From Cephalotrichum gorgonifer (taxonomy: Eukaryota; Ascomycota; Sordariomycetes; Microascales; Microascaceae), in the NCBI GenBank assembly GCA_900312665.1, contig ONZQ02000002.1, positions 2,877,863-2,941,862 on the forward strand: a stretch of 64,000 nucleotides of DNA, written 5' to 3'. Under the pieces are notes generated by a model that saw only the letters and a list, made by a program, of their open reading frames with translations, made no database searches and was not told the DNA's origin. Of the stretch, positions 10,540 to 22,136 are shown piece by piece (positions within the stretch are counted from its first letter, which is position 1; the number at the start of each line of letters is the position of its first letter). Both the position numbers and the translations under genes were made by a program.

Positions 10540-12490
10540 TCAAGGGTTGCTGACGTAGCTCCGCGCCCTCCTCAGATCCTCCTCCCTCTCAACATCCTCA
10601 CCGTTGCCCTGCTCCTCATCATCCCCAGAATAGGCGTACTTGCTCCTCTCGCGAATGCCGGCACCGAACTTCCAGAACAGGAACGGAATGGCGCAGCACG
10701 CGAGACTCAGGAAGGCGATCAGGGACGAGGCCCACTGGTACCCCAGCCTTCTGTACATCTGGTTCGTGAACAGGACGACGGCGGCTCCCCAGAAGGAGCG
10801 GATGAAGGTCTTGGCGGCGAGGGCGGAGGCGGCCTGGTGCTGGTACGAGTCGACGAGGTAGTTGTTGGCCGAGTTGTAGAGGAAGATGAAGCCGAAGCCG
10901 ACGGGGAAGCCGCCGAATGCGGGGCCGGCCCAGCTGAGGTGGGGGTAGGAGGACCAGGCGAAGATGAAGAGGCCGATGGGGACCAGCCAGCAGCTGAGCA
11001 TCATGGGAATGAGTCGGACCTCGGCGGGGGGCTTGCCGTTATACTTCTCGACGAGGGTCAGATAGTGCTTGTTGACAAGCGGAGAACACAGGGCCGAGAG
11101 GGCGGTCTAGCAAAGGAGGGTTAGTTAGTACATTGCATTGTGTTGGTTTTGGTAATGGTGGTGGGGATAACTTACTCCGACTGCCATGGGAATGAACATC
11201 AGGCCAGCGGTTCCAGCCGAATACCCCTTGCCCTCCTCGTAGATGATGGGGAAGGCGACGAAGAACATGTATAGCAGTCCGTACATGACGGACATGTAGA
11301 GGCTGATCAGGAGCACAATGAGCTCGCCAAAGAGGAGCTGGAAGGGGCGGATGAGGAAGATCCTCAACCTCTCGCTGAGTGGGCGTAGGTCAAGGTCCTG
11401 CTCGGTGACGTACTCGTCGTCTCCGGTGTCCTTGCGGAGCTTCTTTGCGCGGCGGGCGAGAATGGTGGGAGCGTAGGTCTCAGGGATGGTGAAGGTGATG
11501 AGGATCCAGACAATCCCGGCGAAGATGATCTGGATGTAGTAGAGCCACCTCCAGCCCGCGGCATCGGACAGGTAACCACCGATGAGGGGACCAACTGCGA
11601 GAGGATATTGGTTAGTATTTATTCAGACACAAGATGCCGCCAGCGAATGCAGCGAGAAGGGAAAGTGATGTTTTAAACTTACTTGCAGGACCAACGAAGG
11701 GGGCGGCGGAGAAGGCGGCCATGGGAACACCACGCTCTTCGTTGCGCCACAGATCAGCCAGGGTGCCGCCGACGAGGGTCATGGGCGCGGAGAAAGCGAT
11801 TCCGTCGATGGCTCGGCAGACGAGGAGGGTCCGGATGTTCGGCGCCACGGCGCAAGGGATGATGAAGATGACAGCGAGAAAGAGAGTAGAGCCGTAGATG
11901 ACCTGCCTTCCGTAGATCTCAGACAGGGGGGCGAACACCATGGGACCGACGCCGAAGCCGACGACGAACAGCGAGATACTGGCAAGGGCCAGCTCGGTAC
12001 TGGCGCCGAACTCCTCGGCCATGCCGTCGATGTCGGGGGTGATGATACTGGACGCGAGGGCCACGACGAAGCACGTAAGCGCCACGACGAAGGTGCAGTA
12101 CCACTTCCGCGCCTTGCTCCAGTTCTTGGGGTTGCCAGGGTCATCGACCTCGAAGGTCACCAGCTTATACGACTTCTCGCCCTCCTTCTTGGCAGCATCG
12201 CCACTGCTCACTGGTGACTTCGGGGGACCGGGGATGTACCCCTCCGCGGTCTCGGTGAGGTACTCCTCCATGTTGGCGTTGGCGCTCAGGGTGCGGAAGG
12301 GGAGATTCGCCGCCGTCACCGTGTCGACGCTCTCCCTGCGGGAGCGGATGGACCTGGAGCGGCGGGGGTTGCTGCCCTCGGTGGCCCCGCCCGTGATTGG
12401 GGCGAACTGAACGGGCTCGAAGCCCTCGTTGGTCTCGGGGCTCTCTGCTCCCGAGACCGTAGTATCGGATGGGCTTGATATGGGATTCAT
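10540..12490 (-). CDS. MFS drug/polyamine:H+ antiporter, DHA1 family
   Basis: Minus-strand exons 12490-11683, 11594-11176 and 11106-10540 give 597 residues. Both introns have GTAAGT donors; splicing gives GPAIGPLIGG and MAVGTALSALCSP, both in frame. The N-terminal about 130 residues are cytoplasmic and Ser/Arg-rich. Next comes the fungal DHA1 signature DDPGNPKNWSKARKWY, then 12 predicted membrane helices. Visible MFS motifs are the loop between helices 2 and 3 (SEIYGRQVIYGS) and the helix-5 region (GPLIGGYLSDAAGWRW). This subfamily exports drugs, polyamines or metabolites at the plasma membrane by proton exchange; the substrate cannot be named. It converges with the ankyrin gene and has no obvious biosynthetic partner beside it. 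Confidence 0.9.
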
Positions 12491-15474
12491 CGTGTTCGAT
12501 TTGTATTAGCGAACGGCCGAATGAACAGTTGAATATGTTCTATGACTTTGAATGTCAAATTGAAGTTCTGAGGGGCAAGAAGAGACAAACGACGGGGGTG
12601 GCTGTTACTTTATACGACTACATCCGAGACATTTTAGTCCATTATGGGGACTTTGAGACGGGGTCGCCCCAAGCCACTGGTCTCTCTATCGCTACTGTAC
12701 CTTTCCCGAGCGGGGCCGAGAGCCCCATAAAAGCCGTGAAATCTCGAAATGGCCCCTGTAGCATATCCGACGCTAGCGGAGCCCGGACATTTGGCCCTGG
12801 CGCCCAAAAGCCGCAAGCTCCCGTTACAGGGCTTGGTAGAGTGGGGCGGCCTCTCACGGGTGCCCCACTATTGCCCCGCCGTGCCGGGCCGCTGGGGAAT
12901 TCTCGGAGTCTGACTTTTTCGCGCTGAGGGGCAGCAACGACTGCCAACGGAGGCAAGATTGGCCTAAGGTCGCCTGAGCAACAGTAATCGGCTATGAGGG
13001 AGTACAAGTATGGGCTCGAGAGGTAAGCGTACTTGGGGCTGAATTTGGGGGGAGGAACTAAGAATAAAGCTGCCTGCTGGAGGAATGTTAGGCTGAGACA
13101 CGAAGGACCCAAGCCAAGCTCTTCGTTTCCCCCGAGTTGGATCCATCGCCAGAGGGAAAGTTAGCCACCTCATACAATTTTATTCGTACTCGGGGGGAGA
13201 CAAGACGTGACGGGCTCTGTCTTTCGTGACGCGAGCTGTGGCAGATCTGAGCTTTGTGGAAAGCAAATTTCCTCGTGATACTTCCGGGGATAGTTCGGAG
13301 TGGATCCGATTTGTGGGCCCGGGCCAGAGCTAGGCCATAACTAGAAGCCGCCTGGGTCGGCGCAAAGTCGAAATAGCTCCCCAACGCCTGTGCATCATCG
13401 TGAGGATAAGATTGGGCAGAGAGCGGGCCTATTACAAGCAGAGCCTAACGATATGGGTACCTCGTACGACCATCACGAAGACGCCCGTAGAAGTCGGTTG
13501 TCGGGTATCGGCTATCCTAACCAGTCCTCTTCCGTTTCCCCGGGTTCTTATCTTCAAGACCTCTTCCATGCATGGGGACCTTCACCTACATATACGAGTG
13601 CGTGTATCCTTGGCCCCGGCTGCGCACCTTGTTCCCTGCAAGAGCAAGACTGCGAAGCGTGTGCGGTCTGGATTATGTGGGCATCCTGAAATGCGAAGCT
13701 CTCGACTGGGTGTGGGTAGCAGGAGCTCTCCCTCATGGCTCCAGAGTTTGCGATGGCTTTTTTCCTCGAGACAGAAACTTTTAAAAGCAAGTTCTCGGGC
13801 AACGTCGGCTATGGGCTATGCATAGCATAATAGTTGGACCTTGAAGGTTTTCATCGGATGGCGAACATGCCGAGTTATTAGCGGTTGCCCTCCGAAGTTT
13901 CCCACACCCTCCCCGCGAGTCCATTGACTATGACTAAGCGGGATGGCCCGCCAATCATTACTAAGATGGACCGCGGGATGGAAACTTGTACCTGGTTCGA
14001 CCCACTAACACATACAGCAAGCGGCTCGGATGCCAGGAAGCACGGGAGGCGTTCTCTTAGGGGCTAGGGGTGGTCTGGGGCAAAATCCTTTCTACTGGCG
14101 CTATCTCCCGTACAAAGCCCGAAACTCGGTCGTGGAGAGAAAGAAAGTAGGGAGAAGTCTCCACTCTTCTAGCATATTATATGCACCTACGAGTAGTTCT
14201 CCCGTGGAATGGTCTAGTCCTTTCGCCCCATATTTCCCATCGGAGGCTCTTGTCATGAACTCTGTTTTATTTACTCGGCCTTGATTCTACTTTAACTTTG
14301 TCGTCCTCCTCATACCCCTGACCTGGCGGCGTTTGAGATGGACCGAGGCGCCAATCGTTTGAGCCAACGCCACTCCCGACTGTATCACAAGGCGTAAGTA
14401 GTCAATCAATGACTGGGGTTTAAGGCCACATCACCAGGGGCTAGCATTGATCTATTTCTTGACTACATGATAGGTAGGGTCAGCCAGACAAATATCAGGA
14501 ATATGTTTTAACCTTGCCACCTCTAAGAAATATACTACTATCATCACCAGCATGCTAGTTTCAGTACTAAGTGGAGTCAGCAGTCGTGATATAATAGTAG
14601 CATCCCTTGATGGCTTGCACGGAGGCAAGCAGTTTATCGTATTGCTCACAAGCATGTCAAAGAGGGAAGATATAGGGTTCTACTGCCAGTTAGGGTTGTA
14701 AGGTATGGGTTGGAAGAGCTGCTTAATGCAATGGATGCTGTGAAGACCGCCAGTAGAGAAAAGGTAGTGGTGATGTTGTAATGTTCAGGCATGGTTTGGG
14801 TGCATGGTCCAGGAGAGGCTAGTGAAGATATAGTGTGGCGGCAGATACATTTTCTGTGTCTGCAGGGGTCATGATACATGGTTATAGCTAGTGTGGCCAC
14901 TCTCATGTGTAATTGGGGTCGATCAATGCAATGCACAACGGCTAGTTATGGTATACAACGCGAGAGAGAGACGAGTGCAGTAGAGCAGAGCTCTCCAATA
15001 ATATAACTTGGTACTTCCGCTATACCTCTTGTCACTTGTGTATTAGCAAATTCAGGGCTAGCTGGGAAGCCACGCTAGGTACCGTATATGTTAATTTCGA
15101 CTGCCTACAATTACTGTTGCCCAAGGGCCCTTGCCGGCGACAGATACACTTATAAGTGCAGAGGTCAATCCAACCATATCTATTTGTAAAGGCACTAATG
15201 TCAGGTGGGCCCGAGGTAAAATTACAATCGAGGACAACTTCCCCCCTAGGAAAGAAGTAATGTGAAAGCGATATCGTTAGAACGGAGCCATGATTGACGG
15301 CGATTATCAAGTTGCCCGTCGGGCGATAAGGAGCCGGATCCACTCCAGATTCCGCCTTAGAACTAAATAGGAAGAACGCATTATGGCCTCTCAGCGGACT
15401 ACATCCAGACGTCCTTCCGACTACATGCATAGAAATTCGTACTCAGCTGGACTATTTTACTCAACCGAGCAATT
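12491..15474. other. Intergenic, no supported gene
   Basis: About 3 kb upstream of both flanking genes. No frame shows a recognisable motif or exon structure. The part after about 14,280 is richer in A/T and TpA than its surroundings, as in mutated repeat remnants, but no element could be identified. Confidence 0.5.
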
Positions 15475-17522
15475 ATGACTAAACTCCCAGCATCCGACTC
15501 CGTGGACGTCCTGGTTGTGGGCGGCGGTCCCGTTGGCCTTCTCACGGCGTTCCAGTTAGCGCGGGCAGGATGCTCCGTGCATATCGTCGACAGGGACAAC
15601 AAGCTCACGCTGGGTAGCTATGGCCGGGCAAACGCAATCTACTCCCGCTCCGCCGAGCTGCTAGACCAACTCGGACTTGCGGACGGGCTTGTTGAGCAGT
15701 GCCATATCGTGCGGGAGAGCTACACCTACAACGCAAAGGGCGAGAGGGTTGTGCCGGGAAGAGTGTGGAATTTCGTCGAGAATATCGAAGACACAGTGCA
15801 AGTCTAACTTTCCTCCTTGGAGTATGGGCAATCCAAGTAGAGATCGACAAGCTGACCATAGCAGTCCAGTTACGACTTCGGCATCATGCTTCGACAACAG
15901 TTCATCGAGGCTAGTTTCAGGAAACATCTCGAGAGCCAGGGTGTTTCGCTGCAGCATTCGACAGAGTGCACGTCCTTTGAGGTGAGTGAAGCAGATGCCA
16001 ATGGAAACTGCATCACCGCTTCTATGAAGAATGTTGAATCGGACAGCGAATATGTGATCGAAAGGTAACTTGCTTCCCATCGTGCCCTGATAAATCATTC
16101 GTTACTAAGCATCTCCAAAGTAAATATCTTGTCGGGGCCGATGGTGGCAGAAGCTTCGTTCGGAGACATCTCAACATCCCCTTTGAGGGTGACACGACCC
16201 AAGACAAGTGGATTCGGATTGACGGGAAGGTCAAGACCAACCTGCCAACTCCTCGATCATATGGGTAAGAGCCCTGCTCCCCTTCTCTAGGGACATGCAA
16301 CACGGCTGACTGCCCCAGGTCTTTAGAGAGCCCGACCCACGGGAATGTTCTTTGGGCACCCTTAGACCGAGGTGTCACCAGGATCGGATACGTCTTCAGC
16401 CCCGAACAAGAGAAAGCATGCCAGGGAAATCTCACCCAAGAGATTATTATCCGAGAGGCCATATCTGCGGTAAAACCGTTCCATTTAGAATATGAAAACG
16501 TTGACTGGTCCACCCTGTAAGTCAGTATCAATGATCGAGTCCAAATTCATTCTGACTTGTCAGGTATGTGATCGGGCAACGAGTGGCATCTACCTATCAG
16601 CCACACCCGAGGATTACTCTAGTTGGTGACGCGTGGTAAGTATAGACCTGGAATGCCACTCCATAAACGTCCATCTCCCAGTATCTGACCTCCATATAGT
16701 CATACCCATTCGTCGGGAGCTGCCCAGGGATTAAACACCGGGATCCACGACGCGGCAAATCTGGGCTGGAAGCTCGCACTGGTCGTCAAAGGATTGGCCA
16801 AGGAAGCGCTCCTGGAGACATATGGAACTGAGCGCCGTGGCGCGGCCCAGCGCCTCATCAACTTTGACCGGAAGATCTCGGCGCTGATGGCCAACAAGTG
16901 GCCGGAGGGGCTTCCTGAGAAACCGGATGACGACATCAATGCCGTGCTAGCGGCTACCTTTGACGATGCAAAGGGGTATAATACCGGTCTACGGATCTCT
17001 TACGGCGAGAATCTCATCAACTATCAGCCCAAAGACTGCCGTGCATACTCATATATTAGCCCCGGATCCCGAGCGCCAGATGCAACTCTGCTCACGGTCG
17101 GCACCCTCCAGCCCATCCGCTTGCAATCGGCTACTCCCAACCGCGCCTGCATGTACGTTTTGGCTTTCCTTGGAGACCCTAGGATGACGCTTCCTCAAGT
17201 CGAGTCCTTCTCAAACTCTCTTAGGGACTCGATGTCATTTACGTCCTCCTTCTCTGAGGAGGCGGTGCAACTCATCACGATTGTTGCTGCAGCCAACCCC
17301 CAAAATGGCGCTGGAGAGGCGGTAGGGTTGCAGCCGCTTGGGCGTGTGTACTTCGACACCAAGTCACAAGCTCATCGTCGCTATGGAGTGGACCTGCGAT
17401 ATGGTTCGCTTGTGGTGGTGAGGCCAGATGGTTACGTTGGATTTACCACCGGGCTCGGCTTAGAAGGTGGAGAAGCTGTGGCTAGTTACTTGGGCAGATT
17501 CCTCGTCCGAAAGTCTGCCTAA
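15475..17522 (+). CDS. FAD-dependent aromatic monooxygenase (phenol 2-monooxygenase-like)
   Basis: Six exons, 15475-15795, 15862-16064, 16121-16264, 16319-16516, 16564-16635 and 16700-17522, give 586 residues, a usual length for the family. The N-terminus has the FAD Rossmann motif VLVVGGGPVGLL and a downstream acidic D (VDRD). A DG block (YLVGADGGRSFVR) lies near residue 180. The ribityl-binding motif GDACHTHSS is at about 311-319 and is rebuilt exactly by splicing at 16635/16700. The C-terminal about 200 residues match the thioredoxin-like dimerisation domain of phenol hydroxylases. The enzyme should use NAD(P)H and O2 to hydroxylate a phenolic or benzoate-like ring. The first donor (GTGCAA) is atypical. 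The gene converges with the importer and is probably part of a catabolic group with the importer, dehydrogenase and regulator that follow. Confidence 0.9.
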
Positions 17523-17856
17523 GTATGTAAGAGGGTAAAACGCATGGTGTTATTCGCCGTCCAGGGTGAACTAGCTGTACATCCAAGTACCGCACCGTTT
17601 CCCATCTTATGGCGCAAATAAACCTATCCTTTCCTCACTTAATACCTTCTGTATACGATTGAATTGACTGAGAATACTGAGATCGTGTAAAATACTAAGT
17701 TTGTTACTACTATACCTGGCCCTCGTCCCTGGGGTCCCAGCTACTTCGTTTATTGGCCCTTATGTGTACAGTGGCAGCAACAAATACTGCATGCTCACTG
17801 CCGTCCTACTATGCAGCAGGTCGTCCAAGTTTTGAATTTTATGCGAGCCGTCTAGG

Positions 17857-17888
17857 AACTCCGTACCTCCGAAGGAGGTGCGGAGTTC
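17857..17888. repeat. Long hairpin between convergent genes
   Basis: The arms AACTCCGTACCTCC and GGAGGTGCGGAGTT pair over 14 positions with one G.T-type mismatch around the loop GAA. The core CCTCCGAAGGAGG is perfectly symmetric, and weaker pairing extends outward (GTCTAG against AAGAC). It lies between the 3' ends of the monooxygenase and the importer, the only notable element in that 541-nt gap. Confidence 0.5.
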
Positions 17889-18063
17889 AAGACTCTTCCT
17901 CCCATGTGGCTTTGGCCACATTAGACATTGAGAGATTCAGAATAACCGTGGAGAAAAGGAAAAAAAATATGAGACAGCAGGTAACCTAATGATTGAATTA
18001 TTACTCTCTTGGTCAAGGTTACGTGATAGATGGACAAGGCATGAAGGTGTGCATATCTCTAGC

Positions 18064-19672
18064 TTAGAGGTTGTACTTGAAAAGGTCAGAGTAGTCGTCC
18101 ATCTGCCCCAACCTCCAGGCCTCATGTGTCACATCATCGTCAGCCTGTGCTAGTCTTTGCTGCCGTTTCTTGTTGGTCCAGTGGAGTCCAGCCATCAGTA
18201 CAAGTACCAGCACCATAGCAAGACAGCCGAACGCCAGGGCGATCCGGACTCCAGGGAGATAACGTGGCTGGGATTGCGCCTGGAAGATCTGTCCAACCAC
18301 GGCCCCGGCTACATTGCCGATGGTGAAGGTGGTGCCGACGGCTGTAGCACGCTTATAGTGGCCTGCGAAGTTACTGTTAAGCCAGACAATGGCAATGCCG
18401 GTCTAAAAAGATATGTCGTAGTTAGATTCTAGTCATCCGGACGTGGGGGGAGGGCCGTTATTAGAATGATTTACAGTAGGGTAAATGCCGACGGCGAGAA
18501 TGAAAACAGCGGTATAGCGAGCGGCAATGCTATCGGTACCGAGCATGACGGCGTAACCTGCAACGAGGAAGACCAGGGCGCCAAGAATAAACGGCCCACG
18601 TAATCCTTTGCCGTCAGAAGCGAATGCAATACCGAAGTAGGCAATCGTGGCCCAAGCATAGACCGGTACGGTCAACAGCTGAGCGTGCACGCCCGTGTAC
18701 CCCAAACCTTTGACGAGGGCAGGGAGGAAGGTGGTGAAGCCGAAAAGCGAAATGTCGACGGAGAACTGCAGAACGGCATGGATCCAGAGTTTGACGTCTT
18801 TGAATGCGCTGAAGACGTTATTCCACGAGAACGCCTCGTCTATGCCGAGATGGGGGTTCAGCTCATAGCGAAGTCGCATGACATTGCGCTCTTCCTCGTT
18901 GAGGAACCATGCAGTCAGGGGGCTTTCGGGGAATGCAAAAAAGATGACAGGGACCAAGCCAATCGTCATAGCACCTTCAATTAGGAAGAGCCAAGACCAA
19001 TGATTCAGCGTGTTGTTCTTGATGGTGGATATCCCGGATGCAAGCAGCCCGCCGAAAGCACCCGCAATGGCACTGAAGGCGTAATAGATGGCGGATCGGA
19101 TAGACATCTCGGACCGGAGGTATACCATGCCGGCGTAGGTGTTGATGCACGGAATGAGGCTGGCCTCGAAAAGGCCAAGCAAGAGGCGACAAGCGTATAG
19201 CTGGTTGGCATTCTTGACGAAGGCCATGCTGAGGCAAACGGCGCCCCAGCCAAGCATACAGACTGACAGCAAGTATCTTGGCCCGATAGGCTTGAGGATG
19301 ATGGAGCACGGGGCCTCAAAGACCACGTACGTCGCGAAGAAGATAGAAACGGCGTTTCCGAACTGGTTGCCCTTGAGATTAAGGTCTTCAGGAAGACCCA
19401 TGATATTCGCATTTCCCTGCACGACCACAGAATGGGTCAGCCCTCGCTTCTCGGGTTCAAATTGTGCCAGAGCAAATGCTTAGTTTTCTCACCAAATTGT
19501 TGCGGTCCAGGTTGGCCAGCATGTACATCAATCCGAAACATCCAAGCACTACGGCGTCGAACTTCAGCAACGCTCGTTTCTGTATGGCCGGATCGATTTG
19601 CTGTCCCGTTGGGGAAACATCAACCGAATGACTCTCGTCTTCGAGTGGCTTCTCTTTTACCTCGTCCGACAT
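18064..19672 (-). CDS. MFS importer, anion:cation symporter (allantoate/nicotinate permease) family
   Basis: Minus-strand exons 19672-19493, 19416-18475 and 18402-18064 give 486 residues. The first junction restores the family signature NLDRNNLGNANIMGL after helix 1; the second gives GIYPTTGIAIVWLNSN. Both lie at typical conserved sites of Dal5/Tna1-type transporters. About 12 membrane helices are visible. Family members import organic anions such as allantoate, nicotinate, pantothenate or aromatic acids together with protons at the plasma membrane. An ATG 27 nt upstream (19699) could extend the N-terminus; 19672 (MSDEVKEK) was chosen as the simpler start. Its position beside an aromatic monooxygenase suggests uptake of that enzyme's substrate, which is inference. 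Confidence 0.9.
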
Positions 19673-20297
19673 GGTTGGAACAGTGGGCACAACAAGCATT
19701 AGTTCTGGTGTTTGAAGGGTGCTTCGCTCGTTGGACCCCGAATTTCATAAGCCGTAGGCTTCTGCGAGGAAATACTTATATTAATACATACATCCTACCT
19801 ACTCAAGATGAGCTATAAGAGCACACTTGGGTGGTCTAGAAATGTCAGTTGCTGCTTATCTATAACCCGACAAGCGAACGTTCTCTAATTATACAAGTAG
19901 TAGACTACGACGAAGTAGTAATTCTGCAGCATGGATGGGGTGATAAGACAGATTAGCTACCTTGACGATCTCGGGCAACTCGATAAGATAACCCCAACCC
20001 CGGCCGGGCGACGGGCAACCAACCCATGTTCACGTCGGCCCGGGAATACTTCAATGCCTACCTAATATCCGTACACGAGTAAGTATCATGGACCCACAGA
20101 TTACAATGTCGGGCGACTTAATATCCCCCGGCACGGCCGACACAAGTGGTAAGGGCGACGCTCTTGGGTGATTGGAAAATCCCGTCAGGCATTAGGCAGT
20201 AACGACGATTGTGGAGCTGCGCACGAAGTTCCTCGGCGGTAAATATTAAGGCATTGTCTCCAACTACCAGCGCATCGTTTCCACGGTGCGTAACCTC

Positions 20298-20365
20298 CCG
20301 CTTATTGGTTTATATATAGGGGAGCAGATGGGGCCCCCAGCTTTCCACGAGCTATGGTCGTATGT
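20298..20365 (-). pseudogene. Truncated 5S rRNA copy
   Basis: Read on the minus strand from 20365, the sequence begins ACATACGACCATAGCTCGTG and follows the intact 5S gene at 29552-29670 for about 68 nt, with only a few transition differences. Similarity then stops after TAAACCA...AAGCG. The 3' half, including the internal control region, is missing, so it should not be transcribed. It lies in the 1.07-kb spacer between the importer and the dehydrogenase. Confidence 0.8.
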
Positions 20366-20740
20366 GCTGATTAGAGTTTGGTATTGGGAATATGAAACCC
20401 GTTTCCGTGGAGAGTGTATTATCTTGGGTGAGCATCACATCCGTCTCCTGACCCATAACTTGGGGTTGCTGGTACGGATCGAGAACCCCACTCCGTCTCT
20501 GAAAAAAAAGGCTAGGGTGGGAAAGTTGGAAAATTATATTGTACAGACCAGAAAAGCAGGTCGCAAGGTATCGCAACACTCATCGGGGTGTCTGGAAACG
20601 TTGGACGCAACAGGCCGAGCACGTCTACCTCGGAGAGTCGGCTGCCCTGAGAGCCCGGACATGACCCATATTGCCAAAAACAAATAACAGAATCCCGTGC
20701 CTCTCCACCTCAGAAACACAATAAACCCGGTCGTCGCCTC

Positions 20741-21779
20741 TCAGGCTTGTTTTCCTTTTGCGGCTTTAGCCATCTCTCTAGAAAAGGGAACCACACTCTC
20801 GACAATCATGTCCTGCAACATCACGATTAGACGGCCTACTCCAAAATCTATAGGGTCCGACGAGATGAATACGACTCACAAAGACCCACTGTGGAGACAG
20901 CCACCATCCCAGCCGAGCAGCGAAAGCATCTTTGCCGACCCACACCTGTCCAACCGCGCCGCTCTCGATGGTTCGCACGACCTTCGCCGCGTACTGTCTC
21001 GTGTTCATTGCACCATCCTGAAGCATACCATTGTTGAGGTCACGGGCCAAGTCCTGGAGTCCACGGTAAGGAGAATTATCGGGAAATTCGAACGTCTTAG
21101 GCTCAACGAATGCGTTGCTCTTGACGCCGGTGGTTATGAGGGTGATGGTCCGGACACCGAGAGGTCGCAACTCGTGACGCCATGTTTCGCTGCCCGCGAC
21201 AAGGGCGGCTTTCGAGCTGGCGTACACGCCTGGCTTTGTCTTAGCTAATGCGGGAATCGGGTGGACTGGGAAGAGAGAAGAAGAAGAAGATCAAGAAGAA
21301 AAGGGGGGAAAAGTATGGGGCACGCCCAACTTACTTGTAAACGGAAAAGGAGCATAAGCGCTGGCAGACGCATTGTTCACGACGCACCCCTTGGCCTTGA
21401 TTAAGAGGGGAGCAAAGGCTTGGAGCATGGCAAGCGGCGCCCAGTAGTTGAGGTCAAACGTTTTTTTGCCATCCTCGATTGAAGCATCCAGGGCCGGTGC
21501 CATGGTGCCCCTACCGCTGTTGTTAATAAGGATGTCGAGTTTGCCTCCGGTTTCCCTCTTAACGTCCTCGACAGCGGCAGCGATGGACTCCGAAGACAGC
21601 ACGTCGAGTTTCAGAACTGTAGCGCTTGCGGAACCTGAGAGGGCGGACGGAACCTTTGATGGGTCCCGTAGGGTAGCAAAGACGTAGTATCCCTTCTCAT
21701 GGAAGGTTTCGGCCAAGGCACCGCCAATGCCGCCGGCGGTGCAGCCAGTAATCAAGACAGTCTTTCGTGGGGAAGCCAT
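20741..21779 (-). CDS. Short-chain dehydrogenase/reductase (AYR1-like)
   Basis: Minus-strand exons 21779-21335, 21229-20880 and 20812-20741 give 288 residues. The last exon is short; it is reached by a GTGAGT donor after SPQWVF and continues DMIVESVVPFSREMAKAAK to a stop at 20743. The classical SDR features are complete: cofactor motif TGCTAGGIG near residue 11, NNSG near 91, a serine in NNASAS and the catalytic YASSK. The YxxxK block is formed cleanly (PFTSVYASSKAA) when the acceptor at 21230 is used. Relatives include 1-acyl-dihydroxyacetone-phosphate reductases and many NADPH reductases of fungal pathways. It shares a 357-nt divergent promoter with the regulator and is likely the redox partner step in the cluster. 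Confidence 0.9.
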
Positions 21780-22136
21780 TGAGTGGACGATGTTGTGGAT
21801 TAATTACTATGATACGAGTGCGTAGAGACAACATGTTTCCAACCGGATACCCGACACCTTTTTATACAAACCGTCTTTGGTGAGGGCTCATAGAGTAGTT
21901 CTGGGCTCCATGCCTAGAATCCCTCCCGCGTGGTCGTGGACAGACCCATTACAAATCCGTAGCACCTTACCCTTGTCAGTTGCCGGCCGCTATACCCAAA
22001 ACGGAATACAACATAAGTCTTGGCATTCTGGAATGACGCAGGCTGCGGGATCTTTAAGTTAAACGAATCCTTCATCTCGCGAACAACTCGATTCTAAGTT
22101 TTTCATGCCAAAAGCCTTTGCCAAATTGGGTAAACA
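21780..22136. promoter_or_regulatory. Divergent promoter between dehydrogenase and regulator
   Basis: These 357 nt separate the start codons of two divergently transcribed genes, so both promoters must lie here or overlap. A TATA-like TTTTTATACAAA is at about 21859. CGG/CCG triplets occur (for example CCGGATACCCG near 21843), but no convincing spaced pair could be assigned to a regulator. Confidence 0.5.

Noticed and set aside
14452..14655. Short minus-strand frame with LADPTYHVV, vaguely like a retrotransposon protease segment
   Set aside because: The match covers under 15 residues and no other element features are near.
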